Below are positions 1 through 8,567 of a stretch of 38,296 nt of DNA, piece by piece. The DNA is from Solirubrobacterales bacterium (GTDB lineage: Bacteria; Actinomycetota; Thermoleophilia; Solirubrobacterales; Solirubrobacteraceae), in NCBI GenBank assembly GCA_003133565.1, contig PKYB01000099.1, forward strand, positions 790 to 39,085, in the 5' to 3' direction. Both the position numbers and the translations under genes were made by a program. Under the pieces are notes generated by a model that searched no databases, had not been told where the DNA came from, and saw nothing but the letters and a program-made list of their open reading frames with translations. Position 1 is the stretch's first letter. Each line of letters begins with the position of its first letter.

Positions 1-173
1 TCGATCACGCGCGCACCGTACTCGCGCGCGCGCTGGGGCGATCCATCGGTGGAGCCCGAGTCCGAGATCAGGATCTCGACCTCGGCGTCGAGTTGTTGGG
101 CACGGATCGCCGCGAGCACGGCGACGAAGAGCTCGCCGCCGTCGAGCACCGGGATCGCGACGGTGATGCTCAC
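1..173 (-). CDS. GT2 family glycosyltransferase, 3' part outside window
   Basis: Only the first 57 or so codons are present, because the gene runs off the left edge. The N-terminus begins with a beta strand (SITVAIPVLDGG) followed by VEILISDSGSTDGS, the nucleotide-binding start of a GT-A fold in family 2 glycosyltransferases. The SDSGSTD signature matches the subgroup often annotated as rhamnosyltransferases, and it resembles the gene at 5688. The GTG start overlaps the stop of the upstream DUF2142 gene as GTGA, so it is the distal gene of the minus-strand operon starting near 3530. It presumably adds one sugar to the lipid-linked repeat unit in the cytoplasm; the acceptor cannot be told from this fragment. 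Confidence 0.85.
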   Translation of the reverse strand, partial: MSITVAIPVLDGGELFVAVLAAIRAQQLDAEVEILISDSGSTDGSPQRAREYGARVI

Positions 174-1666
174 GCGTAGTAGCGGGCGATCACGAGGACT
201 TGCGAGAACACGTCGTGGGCGAGCGCCAAGACCACGATCAGCGCCCCGACCGCCATGCCCCAGCGCCGCCCCGGTAGGCGCGTCGCGAGCGCAACGATCG
301 CCGCGTAGATGCACAGGCCGGAGAGCAGGTAGCGCGGCTGCTCGAAGATGCCGCTGCCCTGGATCAGCGTCTCGTAGGACTCGACGCCGATCTCGACGCA
401 GAGGCCGCCGATCATCGCGACGTAGACCAAAAGCTCGTCGGCGCGGTGCCAAACGCGGTGGCGCTCACGCACGAGCGCCGCGAGTGCGGCGAGGATCAGC
501 GCGATGGCGATCGGCGCCGCCACGAGGTAGACCCAGTAGGGAAACGAGGTGTCGAGCCAGCCGAAGCGGCCGATCAGGCCGAGGAACCACTCGTGCCAGA
601 GCTCGCTGCGCGGGAACCAGTTCTTCATTCCGGGCAGGGTCGGCAGGAAGAGCTCCCAGGTGCGCTCGAGCTCGATGTGCAGGCCGGTCGCTAGGCCCGG
701 CACCGCGGATCTTCCAGGCCCGACGCCGCTGGCCGGCAGCGTGCGCGCCACGAGCTCGACGTAGAGCAGCGCCGGGATCGCCGCGATGGCACTCGCAAAG
801 GCTGCGCCGCGAAGTGACGCGCGGCGGCCCATCGCGCCCGCCCGCCAAATCCCGCAGAGCAGGGCAAGCGCGACCGCCGGAGCAAAGCCGAGGATCGTGA
901 ACTTCACGAGTAGCCCGAGACCGAGCACGGCGCCGATCGCCAAGCCGGTCCATTCATTGAGGCCGCGACGGAACATCCGCGCGAGCGTGAAAAAGAGTGC
1001 GGCGGCGAAGGTGTAGAGCAGGGCGTCGTTGTTGACGCCGCCGGAGATGAACGCAAACAGTGGCTGCAGCGCCACGGCGAGCGCTCCGACCGGCCAGACC
1101 CAGCGCGTTCCGGGTAAGAGCTCGCGCAGGAAGAGAAAGACGAAGAGAACGGTGAAGCCGGCGAAGATCGCTGACAGGGCGCGCATCAACGCCAGGCGGT
1201 CGAGCACCGTGCCCGCGGGCGAGAGTACGTACGGCACAACCTCGAGCAGGTAGTAGAGCGGCGGGTTTGCCGATGCGCTGAGCGCGTCGCCGGAGCCGCG
1301 TGCGCTGAGGCGCAGCGCCTCGTCGGCCTCGATCTTGCGCTGCTCGGTCTGCGTCATCGGCGCCGGATTCGAGGGCCGGCCGGGGATCTGGAAGGCCTTG
1401 GTGTCGGCGAGCATCGCGTCCTCGGCGGGCGAGAGCCCGACGTAGGTGGCGAGGTAATGCGGCAGCGATCCCCGCTCGGCGAGCTGCTGGACGTAGGCGT
1501 AGTGCGCGTTCTCGTCGGGCACCTCGAACGGTGGCGTGATCAGCGACCAGGCGAACGCGTTCAACACGCCGACGAGGGCGCAGAGGTAGGCGGCGCGGGG
1601 GACCGCGCGGGCGCCCCGGCGTAGCGCCGCGAACCCGCGCCCCGGGAGGGCAAAGGCGCTTTTCAC
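170..1666 (-). CDS. DUF2142 family polytopic membrane protein
   Basis: A protein of 498 residues. The start is set at a GTG that overlaps the upstream stop (GTGA); an in-frame extension to 1744 would lie inside the neighbouring gene and has no membrane character. After a first hydrophobic segment comes the PPFEVPDENAHYAYVQ motif, followed by about ten further transmembrane segments. That acidic loop after helix 1 is typical of DUF2142 proteins, which resemble GT-C glycosyltransferases that use polyprenyl-phosphate sugars outside the membrane. Two genes upstream lies a DPM-like enzyme that could make such a donor, which fits a role in adding a sugar on the outer face. The family assignment is fairly sure; the activity is inference. 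Confidence 0.75.
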   Translation of the reverse strand: MKSAFALPGRGFAALRRGARAVPRAAYLCALVGVLNAFAWSLITPPFEVPDENAHYAYVQQLAERGSLPHYLATYVGLSPAEDAMLADTKAFQIPGRPSNPAPMTQTEQRKIEADEALRLSARGSGDALSASANPPLYYLLEVVPYVLSPAGTVLDRLALMRALSAIFAGFTVLFVFLFLRELLPGTRWVWPVGALAVALQPLFAFISGGVNNDALLYTFAAALFFTLARMFRRGLNEWTGLAIGAVLGLGLLVKFTILGFAPAVALALLCGIWRAGAMGRRASLRGAAFASAIAAIPALLYVELVARTLPASGVGPGRSAVPGLATGLHIELERTWELFLPTLPGMKNWFPRSELWHEWFLGLIGRFGWLDTSFPYWVYLVAAPIAIALILAALAALVRERHRVWHRADELLVYVAMIGGLCVEIGVESYETLIQGSGIFEQPRYLLSGLCIYAAIVALATRLPGRRWGMAVGALIVVLALAHDVFSQVLVIARYYA

Positions 1667-2340
1667 TGCCGGCGCTCTTCGGTGAGGAGTGCGCGAACGA
1701 GCAGGGCGACGATCGCGAGCATCGCCAGCAGCGGCCCGGCCCAACCGATGGCACCAGCGTAGCCGCCCTTGGCGAGCGTCATTCGGTTGGCGATCGTTGC
1801 GAGCATCGCAAACCAGGAGGGGCGTCCCTTGAGCATGAAGTCGATCCGCACCTCGACCGGGTCCGAGGCTCCGTCCTCGACGTCGTAGAGGCCGTAGTCG
1901 CCGCCGGCGTCCGAGAGGCCGCCGATGGCGACCGGATCCGCGCCCAGGTTCTTGAGGCAGACCGTGGCGTTTGCGACCTCATGGCGAACCGGCGAGATCG
2001 GAAGCACGACGACGCCCTGGCGCCAGCCGGCGGCAATCAAGCCGCTCGAGATCTTCAGCGAATGCGCACCGGGCGAGCTCGCCGGCTCGGTGATGCCGAT
2101 CCGCAGTGGCGGGCTGGGTTTGTTGTAGTCGCCGATCGTCATCCGTAGCGCAGCCGTCTCCGCGGGGACGATCTCGCCCTGCTGGCAGAGCCGCTGGTCG
2201 TGGTCGATGATGCTGGCGAACTGCCCGTTGGGGACGCGGTCGGTGGAGGCGATCTGGAGACGGTGGCCGCTCAGGATCACCGCGAGCACGCAGAGGAGCG
2301 CGACCAGGCCGCCCGCCAGGACGGCTCGCAGTGGCGTCAT
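1663..2340 (-). CDS. Membrane-anchored protein of unknown function
   Basis: A protein of 225 residues that I do not assign to a family. The ATG overlaps the stop of the upstream glycosyltransferase (ATGA), and its own stop overlaps the next GTG (GTGA), so it is translated inside a coupled operon. It has an N-terminal hydrophobic segment (about residues 5-25), a polar region of about 150 residues, and a second hydrophobic segment near residues 195-218 followed by a basic tail. The middle part (two Cys, beta-rich look, TVCLKNLGADPVAIGGL) is probably extracytoplasmic. Being between a polyprenyl-sugar synthase and DUF2142 suggests an accessory role in the same transfer step, but this is only context. 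Confidence 0.7.
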   Translation of the reverse strand: MTPLRAVLAGGLVALLCVLAVILSGHRLQIASTDRVPNGQFASIIDHDQRLCQQGEIVPAETAALRMTIGDYNKPSPPLRIGITEPASSPGAHSLKISSGLIAAGWRQGVVVLPISPVRHEVANATVCLKNLGADPVAIGGLSDAGGDYGLYDVEDGASDPVEVRIDFMLKGRPSWFAMLATIANRMTLAKGGYAGAIGWAGPLLAMLAIVALLVRALLTEERRQ

Positions 2341-3530
2341 CGAGCGTTGTCGCGGCCGGTCCAGCGCAGGCCGAGAATGCTCAGCAGGAACGACGAGAAG
2401 AAGATCTGGATACCGACGATGATCAGCGAGGCGGCAACAACGGCGAGGCGCTCGTAGGCCAGCGAGCCGAAGCCATGGGCGATCCAGCTCGCCAGGATGA
2501 TCGCGCCCATGACGACGCCGGCGATCGCGAGGATGCCGCCGAGGAGGAGGCCGTGCTCGAGGCGAAAGCGAGCCCGCATCTTGTCGAACCAAGGGTCTTT
2601 GCTGCCCATGAAGTAGGTGCCGTAGGCGTGGGCACAGAGCCCGAGGGCGACCACCTGTGTGCCGACGATCATCAGCAGCGCGCCGCCGATCAGCGCGTGG
2701 ACACCCCATGCGCGTCCGAAGAACGCGAGCCCGCCGCCAACCAGCGCCACGATCACCGCGCCGAGCCCGGCCAGCACGACGCCGGGAATGATGAACAGAT
2801 GGGTCGGGCTGTGAACGAGCAGGAAGCGCAGGTGGCGCCAGCCATCACGGAAGCTCGAAAGCTTCGATTCGCCGCCGCGCGGGTGGTACTCGATGCCGAC
2901 CTCGGCGATCTTGAGGTGCTCCTTGGCGGCGCGTATCACCATCTCCGAGGCGAACTCCATGCCGGTGGTGCGGAGGTCGAGTGTGTCGAGCACGTCGCTG
3001 CGCAGCGCCCGCATGCCGCAGTGGGCGTCGCGGACGCCGGTCCTGAAGAGCAAGTTGAGGAAGCCGGTCAGCAGTGGGTTGCCGATGTAGCGGTGAAGCC
3101 AGGGCATCGCGCCCGGCTTGATGTTGTCCATGCGGTCGCCGATCACCAGCTGCGCGCCGGAGCGCAGATGCTCGACGAAGCGCGGGATCTCGGCGAAGTC
3201 GTAGGTCAGATCGGCGTCGGCCATCACGATGTAGGCGCCCCGCGCGGCAGCAAACCCGGCCAGATAGGCGCTGCCGTAGCCGCGACGAGACTCGTGGATG
3301 ACGCGGGCCCCGGCGGCGGCCGCGAGCTCGGCGCTGCGATCCTCGGAACCGTTGTCGACGACGATCACCTCGCCCTCGAGGTTGCTCGACTCGAGGGCGG
3401 CGAGCGCACTGCGCACGCAGCGCTCGATGTTCATCTCCTCGTTGAGGCAGGGAATGACGACGGAGACCAGCGGCGGCGAGGGTGCTGCTTCCCCGTGGGG
3501 GCTCGCGGGTGTCTGTTCGACTGTGCTCAC
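2337..3530 (-). CDS. DPM/GtrB-like GT2 enzyme with C-terminal membrane helices
   Basis: About 397 residues from GTG 3530; an upstream TTG at 3542 is possible. The N-terminal two thirds is a GT-A domain: VSVVIPCLNEEMNIE, then VIVVDNGSEDRS, then MADADLTYDF, the DxD-type metal site of dolichol-phosphate-mannose synthase relatives. CGMRALRSDV and GMEFASEM are also typical. Four hydrophobic segments follow in the C-terminal third, as in GtrB-like enzymes. Such proteins transfer a sugar from a nucleotide donor to polyprenyl phosphate at the inner membrane face. It heads the minus-strand operon 1-3530, whose DUF2142 protein may use the product. Confidence 0.85.
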   Translation of the reverse strand: MSTVEQTPASPHGEAAPSPPLVSVVIPCLNEEMNIERCVRSALAALESSNLEGEVIVVDNGSEDRSAELAAAAGARVIHESRRGYGSAYLAGFAAARGAYIVMADADLTYDFAEIPRFVEHLRSGAQLVIGDRMDNIKPGAMPWLHRYIGNPLLTGFLNLLFRTGVRDAHCGMRALRSDVLDTLDLRTTGMEFASEMVIRAAKEHLKIAEVGIEYHPRGGESKLSSFRDGWRHLRFLLVHSPTHLFIIPGVVLAGLGAVIVALVGGGLAFFGRAWGVHALIGGALLMIVGTQVVALGLCAHAYGTYFMGSKDPWFDKMRARFRLEHGLLLGGILAIAGVVMGAIILASWIAHGFGSLAYERLAVVAASLIIVGIQIFFSSFLLSILGLRWTGRDNAR

Positions 3531-3677
3531 GGTGGCCGGCAAATCGCTTCTAGCTTCTAGCCTTGACGCGGAGGAGCCACGATCTCACGTGTGCGATTTC
3601 ACCTGAGGCCAGTCTAGACGCACGCCCCGACCACATGAGATCGAACCGTCCTCATCTGGAAAGATAGGCGGGACCGC

Positions 3678-4706
3678 ATGATCAGCGCCGTGATCCCGAC
3701 GCATGATGGGCGCGAGCTGCTTGACATCGTGCTCGGCTCACTCGCCCTGCAAACTCGCGCCCCGGACGAGATCGTCGTCGTCGACGATGCCTCGGGCGAC
3801 GACACACTCGCGCACCTGGCGGAGCACTGGCCGGCGGTGCGGGTGGTGGCCCTCGCGGAGAACGTCGGTGTCACGGTCGCGCTGAACCGCTGCATCGCCG
3901 CGGCGCGCGGAGATCTCGTGCTACTGCTCAACAATGACGTCGAGCTCGCACCCGACTGCGTCGCCGAGCTGGTCGCAGCCCTCGACGCCGCCCCGCAGGC
4001 CGCGGTGGTCGGCGCCAAGCTCCGCGACTACACGGAGCGCGACCTTCTCGACGGCGCCGGCGACGGGTACTCGTGGACCGGGCTTGCCTTTCGCCGCGGG
4101 CAGGGGGAGCCCGATCGCGGGCAGTACGACAGTGACGTCGAGGTGTTCGGCGCCTGCGCCGCAGCCGCGCTCTATCGAGCCAGCGCGCTCGCCCAGGTGG
4201 GCGCCTTCGACGAGCAGTTCCACGCCCTCGGCGAGGACGCCGACTGGTCCTTCCGCGCCCAGCTCGCGGGTTTCAGCTGCCGCCTTGCGCCGAAGGCCGT
4301 CGCCTACCACATCGGCAGCGCGTCGCTCGGTCCGCGGCTCAGCAAGTTCACGCTCTACCACAACTGGCGCAACCAGATCTGGACGATCGCCAAGGACTAC
4401 CCGGCGGCGGCACTCGCCGTGCACGCGCCCGACCTGCTGGCGGGGCAGCTCGCAAATCTGCTCGTCGCGGTGCGGCAGCGCTGCGTTGGCTCCTGGCTTC
4501 GCGCCTGGCGTGACGCGCTCGCCGGGATGCCGACGGTGCTCAAAAAACGTCGCGCGATCCAGCGCTCGCGCCGCCACGGGCGGCGCGAGCTCGAACCGCT
4601 GATCGACAGCACCCTCGCCCGCGCGCGTTGGTGGCTGCGGGGGCCCGGCCGCTCGGGCGCGGCGACCGTGCGCCGCCCGCCTCAGGATCCCGACGCGCGC
4701 CGGTAG
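3678..4706 (+). CDS. GT2 glycosyltransferase, WbbL/rhamnosyltransferase-like
   Basis: A protein of 342 residues. It shows the GT-A hallmarks ISAVIPTHDG at the N-terminus, EIVVVDDASGDD near residue 35, LLLNNDVELAPD near 85 (metal/nucleotide site) and EDADWSFRAQ near 190 (putative catalytic base region), plus YHIGSAS after it. This is the COG1216 type, which often transfers deoxyhexoses in O-antigen and capsule synthesis. Motif order and length match the gene at 11317, so the two look like paralogues. The last 25 bases overlap the end of the convergent gene 4682-5659. A purine-rich stretch (GGCGGGA) lies before the ATG. Confidence 0.88.
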   Translation: MISAVIPTHDGRELLDIVLGSLALQTRAPDEIVVVDDASGDDTLAHLAEHWPAVRVVALAENVGVTVALNRCIAAARGDLVLLLNNDVELAPDCVAELVAALDAAPQAAVVGAKLRDYTERDLLDGAGDGYSWTGLAFRRGQGEPDRGQYDSDVEVFGACAAAALYRASALAQVGAFDEQFHALGEDADWSFRAQLAGFSCRLAPKAVAYHIGSASLGPRLSKFTLYHNWRNQIWTIAKDYPAAALAVHAPDLLAGQLANLLVAVRQRCVGSWLRAWRDALAGMPTVLKKRRAIQRSRRHGRRELEPLIDSTLARARWWLRGPGRSGAATVRRPPQDPDARR

Positions 4707-5659
4707 GCGCCGTGCATCCGCCAGAGCGCGAGCGAGCCGGCGATCGCCGGAGCGAGCGCCACCTCGTGTCTGCTCGCCGCGGTCTCCCGGCGAAGGCGCC
4801 GCCAGTCGCGCAGTCCGGCGAGGCGACCGCGCAACGGCGCCAGCGTTCGGTCGCGGACGGCGACATAGGCGACGTAGGCACTGTCGTAGACGAGGATTCC
4901 CGGTAGGGCACGCAGCAGCTGGCGCCGCGTGGCGTTGCGGGCGAGTAGCCGCACTCGATTTCGACCGACGAGAAAGTACTTCTCCGGCGCGCTCGCACCG
5001 GTGCTCGAGGAGCCGTGGTGATAGGCGACGGCCGCCGGCTCATACCAGGCCAGCCAGCCTGCTGCCTGCGCGCGCCAGGCGACATCGACATCCTCGAGAT
5101 AGGCAAAGAAGCGCTCGTCGAAGCCGCCGAGTTGCTCGAGCATGCGGGCGCGGTAGAGCGCGAGAGCGGCGCTGGCGCCAAACACGGGGCCGGCGGCGGC
5201 AGCAGCACTGAGCGGGAATCCGGCGAAGCGCTCGACGGCGTTGCCGAGTGCGTCGACCGCGATGCCCGCGGAGTTGATGCGCTCGGGCTCGGCGGCGAAG
5301 CGAACCTGGGCCGCGACGGCGCCGATCTGCTCGTCCGCCGCGCCGGCCGCCAGCAGCGCCGCGAAGGCGGATGACTCGACGTATGCGTCGTCGTTGACGA
5401 GCGCGATCCAGGGCCCGCCCGCCGCCTGCGTGCCGGCGCGCACACCGCCCGCGAAGCCGAGGTTGCGTCCGGGCTCGATGACGCGCGCCTGCGGGCACTG
5501 CTCGCGGACGAAATCGGCGAGACCACCGTTGTCGACGACGATCAATTCGATCCCACCGGGAACCTCCGCGCCGGCGGCGACACAGGCTTGCAGGCAGCGC
5601 GCGAGCGGCTCGCGCTGGTGGTAGGCGAGGACGACGACGGAGATCGTGGGCGTGGGCAT
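4682..5659 (-). CDS. GT2 glycosyltransferase
   Basis: A protein of 325 residues from the ATG at 5659; longer in-frame versions would run through the divergent gene and look non-coding. It has a GT-A domain: ISVVVLAYHQREPL, IELIVVDNGG near residue 40, ALVNDDAYVE near 90, FAYLEDVDVAWRAQ near 190 and AYHHGSSSTG. The C-terminal 90 residues are basic and partly hydrophobic, probably for membrane association. Acceptor and donor are not deducible. Only 28 bases separate its start from the divergent GTG at 5688, and its 3' end overlaps the convergent gene 3678-4706. Confidence 0.87.
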   Translation of the reverse strand: MPTPTISVVVLAYHQREPLARCLQACVAAGAEVPGGIELIVVDNGGLADFVREQCPQARVIEPGRNLGFAGGVRAGTQAAGGPWIALVNDDAYVESSAFAALLAAGAADEQIGAVAAQVRFAAEPERINSAGIAVDALGNAVERFAGFPLSAAAAAGPVFGASAALALYRARMLEQLGGFDERFFAYLEDVDVAWRAQAAGWLAWYEPAAVAYHHGSSSTGASAPEKYFLVGRNRVRLLARNATRRQLLRALPGILVYDSAYVAYVAVRDRTLAPLRGRLAGLRDWRRLRRETAASRHEVALAPAIAGSLALWRMHGAYRRASGS

Positions 5660-5669
5660 CGCGGTCCGG

Positions 5670-5675
5670 AACGTA
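5670..5675 (-). promoter_or_regulatory. -10 box TACGTT for gene 4682-5659
   Basis: TACGTT fits the actinobacterial TAnnnT -10 consensus and ends 10 bases before the ATG, which would give a nearly leaderless mRNA. It overlaps by two bases the -10 box of the divergent gene. Confidence 0.5.
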
Positions 5676-5679
5676 TCGT
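5674..5679 (+). promoter_or_regulatory. -10 box TATCGT for gene 5688-6602
   Basis: TATCGT ends 8 bases before the GTG at 5688. There is no room for a Shine-Dalgarno leader, so the transcript is probably leaderless. It faces and overlaps the -10 box of the opposite gene. Confidence 0.5.
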
Positions 5680-5687
5680 GTCGCGCT

Positions 5688-6602
5688 GTGATCTCGATCG
5701 TCATCCCCGTCAAGGACGGTGGCTCCGCGCTCGCACGCTGCCTGGCGGCGATCGCCGACCAGCAGGTCGACGAAGAGGTCGAGGTCGTGATCGTCGATTC
5801 GGGCTCGCGCGACGCGAGCCTTGAGCTCGCACGCCAGCACAATGCGCGCGTGCACGAGATCCCCCCCGCCGAGTTCACCCATGGCGCCTCGCGCAACGTG
5901 GGCGCTGCGGTGGCACGCGGCGAGCTGCTCGTGTTCATCAGTCAGGACGCCTACCCCGTCGACGAGCACTGGCTCGAGCGGCTGACGGCGCCGTTGCGAG
6001 AGCAGGCGGATGTCGGCGGCGTGTACGGACGCCAGCTGCCTCAGCTCGGCGCGCGACCGCCCGAGGTCTACTTCCTCGACTTTCTCTACGGCCCGCAGGC
6101 ACGCAACCAGCGTGCGTCGGGCGTCGCCGAGCTGAGCATGGAGACGACGCTCTTCTCGAACGTCAACGCCGCGATGGCGCGCACTTTGTGGGAGCGATTC
6201 CCCTTCGCCCCGGACATCATCATGAGCGAGGATCAGGACTGGAGCCGGCGTGTCATGCTCGCCGGCTACAGCATCATCTACGAGCCGTCCGCGGCCGTCC
6301 GCCACTCACATGAGTACACGCTGCGATCCGCGCTGCGTCGTTTCTTTGACTCTGGCGCCTCGGCCGAACGGGCCTACCTGGCGGGGGCGGCACCATCGCG
6401 GCGGATCTTGCGCGCGGCGGCCTGGCGCTACGCCCGGGGGGAGCTTTACTGGCTGGGCCGTACCGGACAGCGCCGCTGGATCCCCTATACGGTCGTCTAC
6501 GAGGGTGTGAAACTCGTCGGACTGACGCTCGGCGCCAACCACCGCCGCCTGCCGCTGGCGCTGAAACGGCGGTTGAGCGCGCTTCCCGGCTTCTGGACCT
6601 AA
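5688..6602 (+). CDS. GT2 glycosyltransferase, rhamnosyltransferase-like
   Basis: A protein of 304 residues from GTG 5688. This start directly precedes the first beta strand (ISIVIPVKDGGSALARC) and lies 8 bases after a -10 box. Key motifs are VVIVDSGSRDAS near 37, LVFISQDAYPVDEHW near 85 and MSEDQDWSRRVMLAG near 180. The VDSGSxD and SQDAxP signatures belong to the GT2 subgroup of O-antigen/capsule rhamnosyltransferases. It is the closest relative in this window of the truncated gene at the left edge. Its TAA overlaps the TAG of the convergent gene 6599-7591 within four bases. Confidence 0.88.
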   Translation: MISIVIPVKDGGSALARCLAAIADQQVDEEVEVVIVDSGSRDASLELARQHNARVHEIPPAEFTHGASRNVGAAVARGELLVFISQDAYPVDEHWLERLTAPLREQADVGGVYGRQLPQLGARPPEVYFLDFLYGPQARNQRASGVAELSMETTLFSNVNAAMARTLWERFPFAPDIIMSEDQDWSRRVMLAGYSIIYEPSAAVRHSHEYTLRSALRRFFDSGASAERAYLAGAAPSRRILRAAAWRYARGELYWLGRTGQRRWIPYTVVYEGVKLVGLTLGANHRRLPLALKRRLSALPGFWT

Positions 6603-7591
6603 GGCTGGCCGGCGCCCTCTGAACGCGCCGACGGCGGCGTCGGGGGCGCGGGCGGAGGAGCGATGTCCGCCCGCTCTCCCCAGGCGAAGCCCGCGAGGAC
6701 CTCGCGGCCGGCATCGTCAACCTCGGCGTAGTGCCCGGTCTGCTTGTCGGCGATCATCAGATTCTCCTGGCCTCCCTGCCAGAACGTGCGACTCGCGGGC
6801 CAGTCGCCCGGCTCGAATTGGCGTCCGTGACGATCCACGACCAGCGTTCGGAGGCCCAGCCGCTGGACCTGTGCCGTTATGCTGGCAGTGCCGCTCTCGA
6901 GCCGATACGTCGCGATCTTGCTTTCGAGCGGACCGGCGCGCAGCTGTGCAAGCGTGGTCGTCTCGATCATGAAACCCGTGGTGCGGATGTGCGGCGCGGG
7001 GAAGGGTGCGAAGCCGTGGGTCTGCTCGACGGTGCGCCGCGCCGTAATCAGTTTGCCCTGCAGGAACCTCGGCGGTGGAGCATCCGGGCTGTTGCGCCGG
7101 TCGATCGCCGCGAGGGTGCGGGTCGTCGCTCGGCGATCGCCGAACACACGCCCGTAGGCTCCGCCAAGGCCGAACTGGAATCGCACGAATGACCGCATGC
7201 TGCCCCACGAGCCGCTCGCCCCGGCAAGACCGACATCGGGCAGATCGATCGCCTGACTGAGGTGTGTGAGCCAGTTCGGTGCGAGGATCGCGCTGTATGA
7301 GTTCAGGAAGCAGCAGCGCGCGGGAGCTAGGCGCTCCGCGGCGACGGAGTAGGCCGCGAGGTCGAGCAGCGGGCGATCGAGCACGATCTCGTCATGCTCG
7401 ATCCCCTCGAACTCGAGCTTGGCGGCCACCAGACGCGGGTCGTCCAGACCGGTGAAGCCGTTGGCAAGGAGAGTGAGTCGATGAGCCGCGCCAGCGGAAT
7501 ACGCTCGGTAGGAACTGACGAACCGGCGAACCACATCGACGCCAACCGGCGCCCACAGGAGATAGGCGACCTGGAGGTCGCGGTCAGCCAT
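6599..7591 (-). CDS. Uncharacterised protein, possible glycosyltransferase
   Basis: A protein of 330 residues with no family I can name with certainty. The N-terminus (VAYLLWAPVGVDVVRRFVSS) and the RCCFLNSYSAILAPNWL stretch near residue 95 look like the Rossmann-like core and the strand carrying the metal site in GT-A enzymes, but a DxD is not seen; FLNSYS stands in its place. WQGGQENLMIADKQTGHY near 275 is striking, and the C-terminus is Pro/Ala-rich. There are no transmembrane segments. It lies among glycosyltransferases and methyltransferases, so a role in the same glycan is plausible. Coding potential is well supported; function is open. Confidence 0.7.
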   Translation of the reverse strand: MADRDLQVAYLLWAPVGVDVVRRFVSSYRAYSAGAAHRLTLLANGFTGLDDPRLVAAKLEFEGIEHDEIVLDRPLLDLAAYSVAAERLAPARCCFLNSYSAILAPNWLTHLSQAIDLPDVGLAGASGSWGSMRSFVRFQFGLGGAYGRVFGDRRATTRTLAAIDRRNSPDAPPPRFLQGKLITARRTVEQTHGFAPFPAPHIRTTGFMIETTTLAQLRAGPLESKIATYRLESGTASITAQVQRLGLRTLVVDRHGRQFEPGDWPASRTFWQGGQENLMIADKQTGHYAEVDDAGREVLAGFAWGERADIAPPPAPPTPPSARSEGAGQP

Positions 7592-7799
7592 CGCCTGGTC
7601 GCACGTTCGAGGCCTCGCGGGAGAAACCCGGGTGGGTCACCTCAAGCCGAGCGGACCCCGTTGAAGTCGGGCGACCACGGCCGAAACGCGGCTCTGAGCT
7701 GACACGAAAGGCGAGGATACAGCCTCGCTGCAAAACCAAGCGTCCACTACTCTGCAAGCCGTGATCGGGTCGATCGTGACCAGCGGAGTCGGCTGAGAA

Positions 7800-8555
7800 A
7801 TGGAAGAGAAGATCAGGCCCAGCGGGCCGGGACGCCGCGCCGTGGTCGCTGCGGCGAGTGTCGTGCCCGGATTGCGCTCGATCGCCTTCCGGCTGCGACG
7901 CCAGCGCATCTCGCGGCGCTACCTGCGCGGCGAAGGCCTCGAGATTGGTGCGCTTCACCGGCCGCTACCCATTCCAAGGGGGGTGAGTGTGCGCTACGTG
8001 GACCGTATGGATGTCGCGGACCTCCGCGCGCACTATCCCGAGCTGCGCGACGAGCAGTTGGTTGAGGTCGACATCATCGACAACGGCGAGACGCTCGGGT
8101 CTCAGCCCGATGCCTCAGTCGACTTCATCATCGCCAACCACTTCATCGAGCACACCGAAGATCCGATTGGAGCCCTCGCCAACCAATTGCGCGTCGTTCG
8201 CCCCGGCGGGATTCTCTATCTCGCGGTTCCCGACCGCCGGAAGACGTTTGATGCGGACCGCGAGCCGCAGCCGCTCGATCACATCGTCCGCGATCATCGC
8301 GGCGGCCCGGCGTGGTCTCGCCCGATTCACCAGGAGGAGTGGGCTCGCCTGGTCGAGAAGGTGGTCCCCAAGGAGATCCCCGCGCGAGTGCAATGGCTCG
8401 AGGACCATGACTATTCGATCCACTTCCACGTCTGGGACCCAGACGAGTTCCGGCTCCTGCTCGAGTTCGCCCGCGATCAGGAGCACCTCCCGTTCGCCAT
8501 CGAGCAGCTAGCGCGCAACGATCACGAGTTCATCGCGATTCTGCGGCGCACCTAG
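7800..8555 (+). CDS. Class I SAM-dependent methyltransferase
   Basis: A protein of 251 residues. GLEIGALHRPLPI near residue 45 is the glycine motif I of a subgroup of methyltransferases frequent in O-antigen and capsule clusters. VRYVDRMD (the acidic residue binding the SAM ribose), VDFIIANHFIEHTEDP (motif IV) and RVVRPGGILYLAVPDRR follow in order. A basic N-terminal stretch precedes the domain. It probably methylates a sugar hydroxyl of the glycan in the cytoplasm; the target is unknown. Twelve bases separate its stop from the stop of the convergent gene 8568-10322. A 208-base gap upstream holds no recognisable gene. Confidence 0.83.
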   Translation: MEEKIRPSGPGRRAVVAAASVVPGLRSIAFRLRRQRISRRYLRGEGLEIGALHRPLPIPRGVSVRYVDRMDVADLRAHYPELRDEQLVEVDIIDNGETLGSQPDASVDFIIANHFIEHTEDPIGALANQLRVVRPGGILYLAVPDRRKTFDADREPQPLDHIVRDHRGGPAWSRPIHQEEWARLVEKVVPKEIPARVQWLEDHDYSIHFHVWDPDEFRLLLEFARDQEHLPFAIEQLARNDHEFIAILRRT

Positions 8556-8567
8556 ACCGGGCAAATC

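Noticed and set aside
1667-2709. In-frame N-terminal extensions of minus-strand genes (for example to 2709, 1744, 18199 and 26453)
   Set aside because: The added residues overlap the upstream gene in another frame and are Arg/Pro-rich. The GTGA/ATGA overlaps give better starts.
3546-3559. Tandem GCTTCTA repeat upstream of the DPM-like gene
   Set aside because: Only two 7-base copies, with no partner elsewhere in the window; it could be chance.
2331-3560. Long open frame on the plus strand opposite the DPM-like gene
   Set aside because: Its product is a low-complexity mix of Arg, Ala, Gly, Asp and His without domain features. It mirrors the third-position GC bias of the real gene on the other strand.
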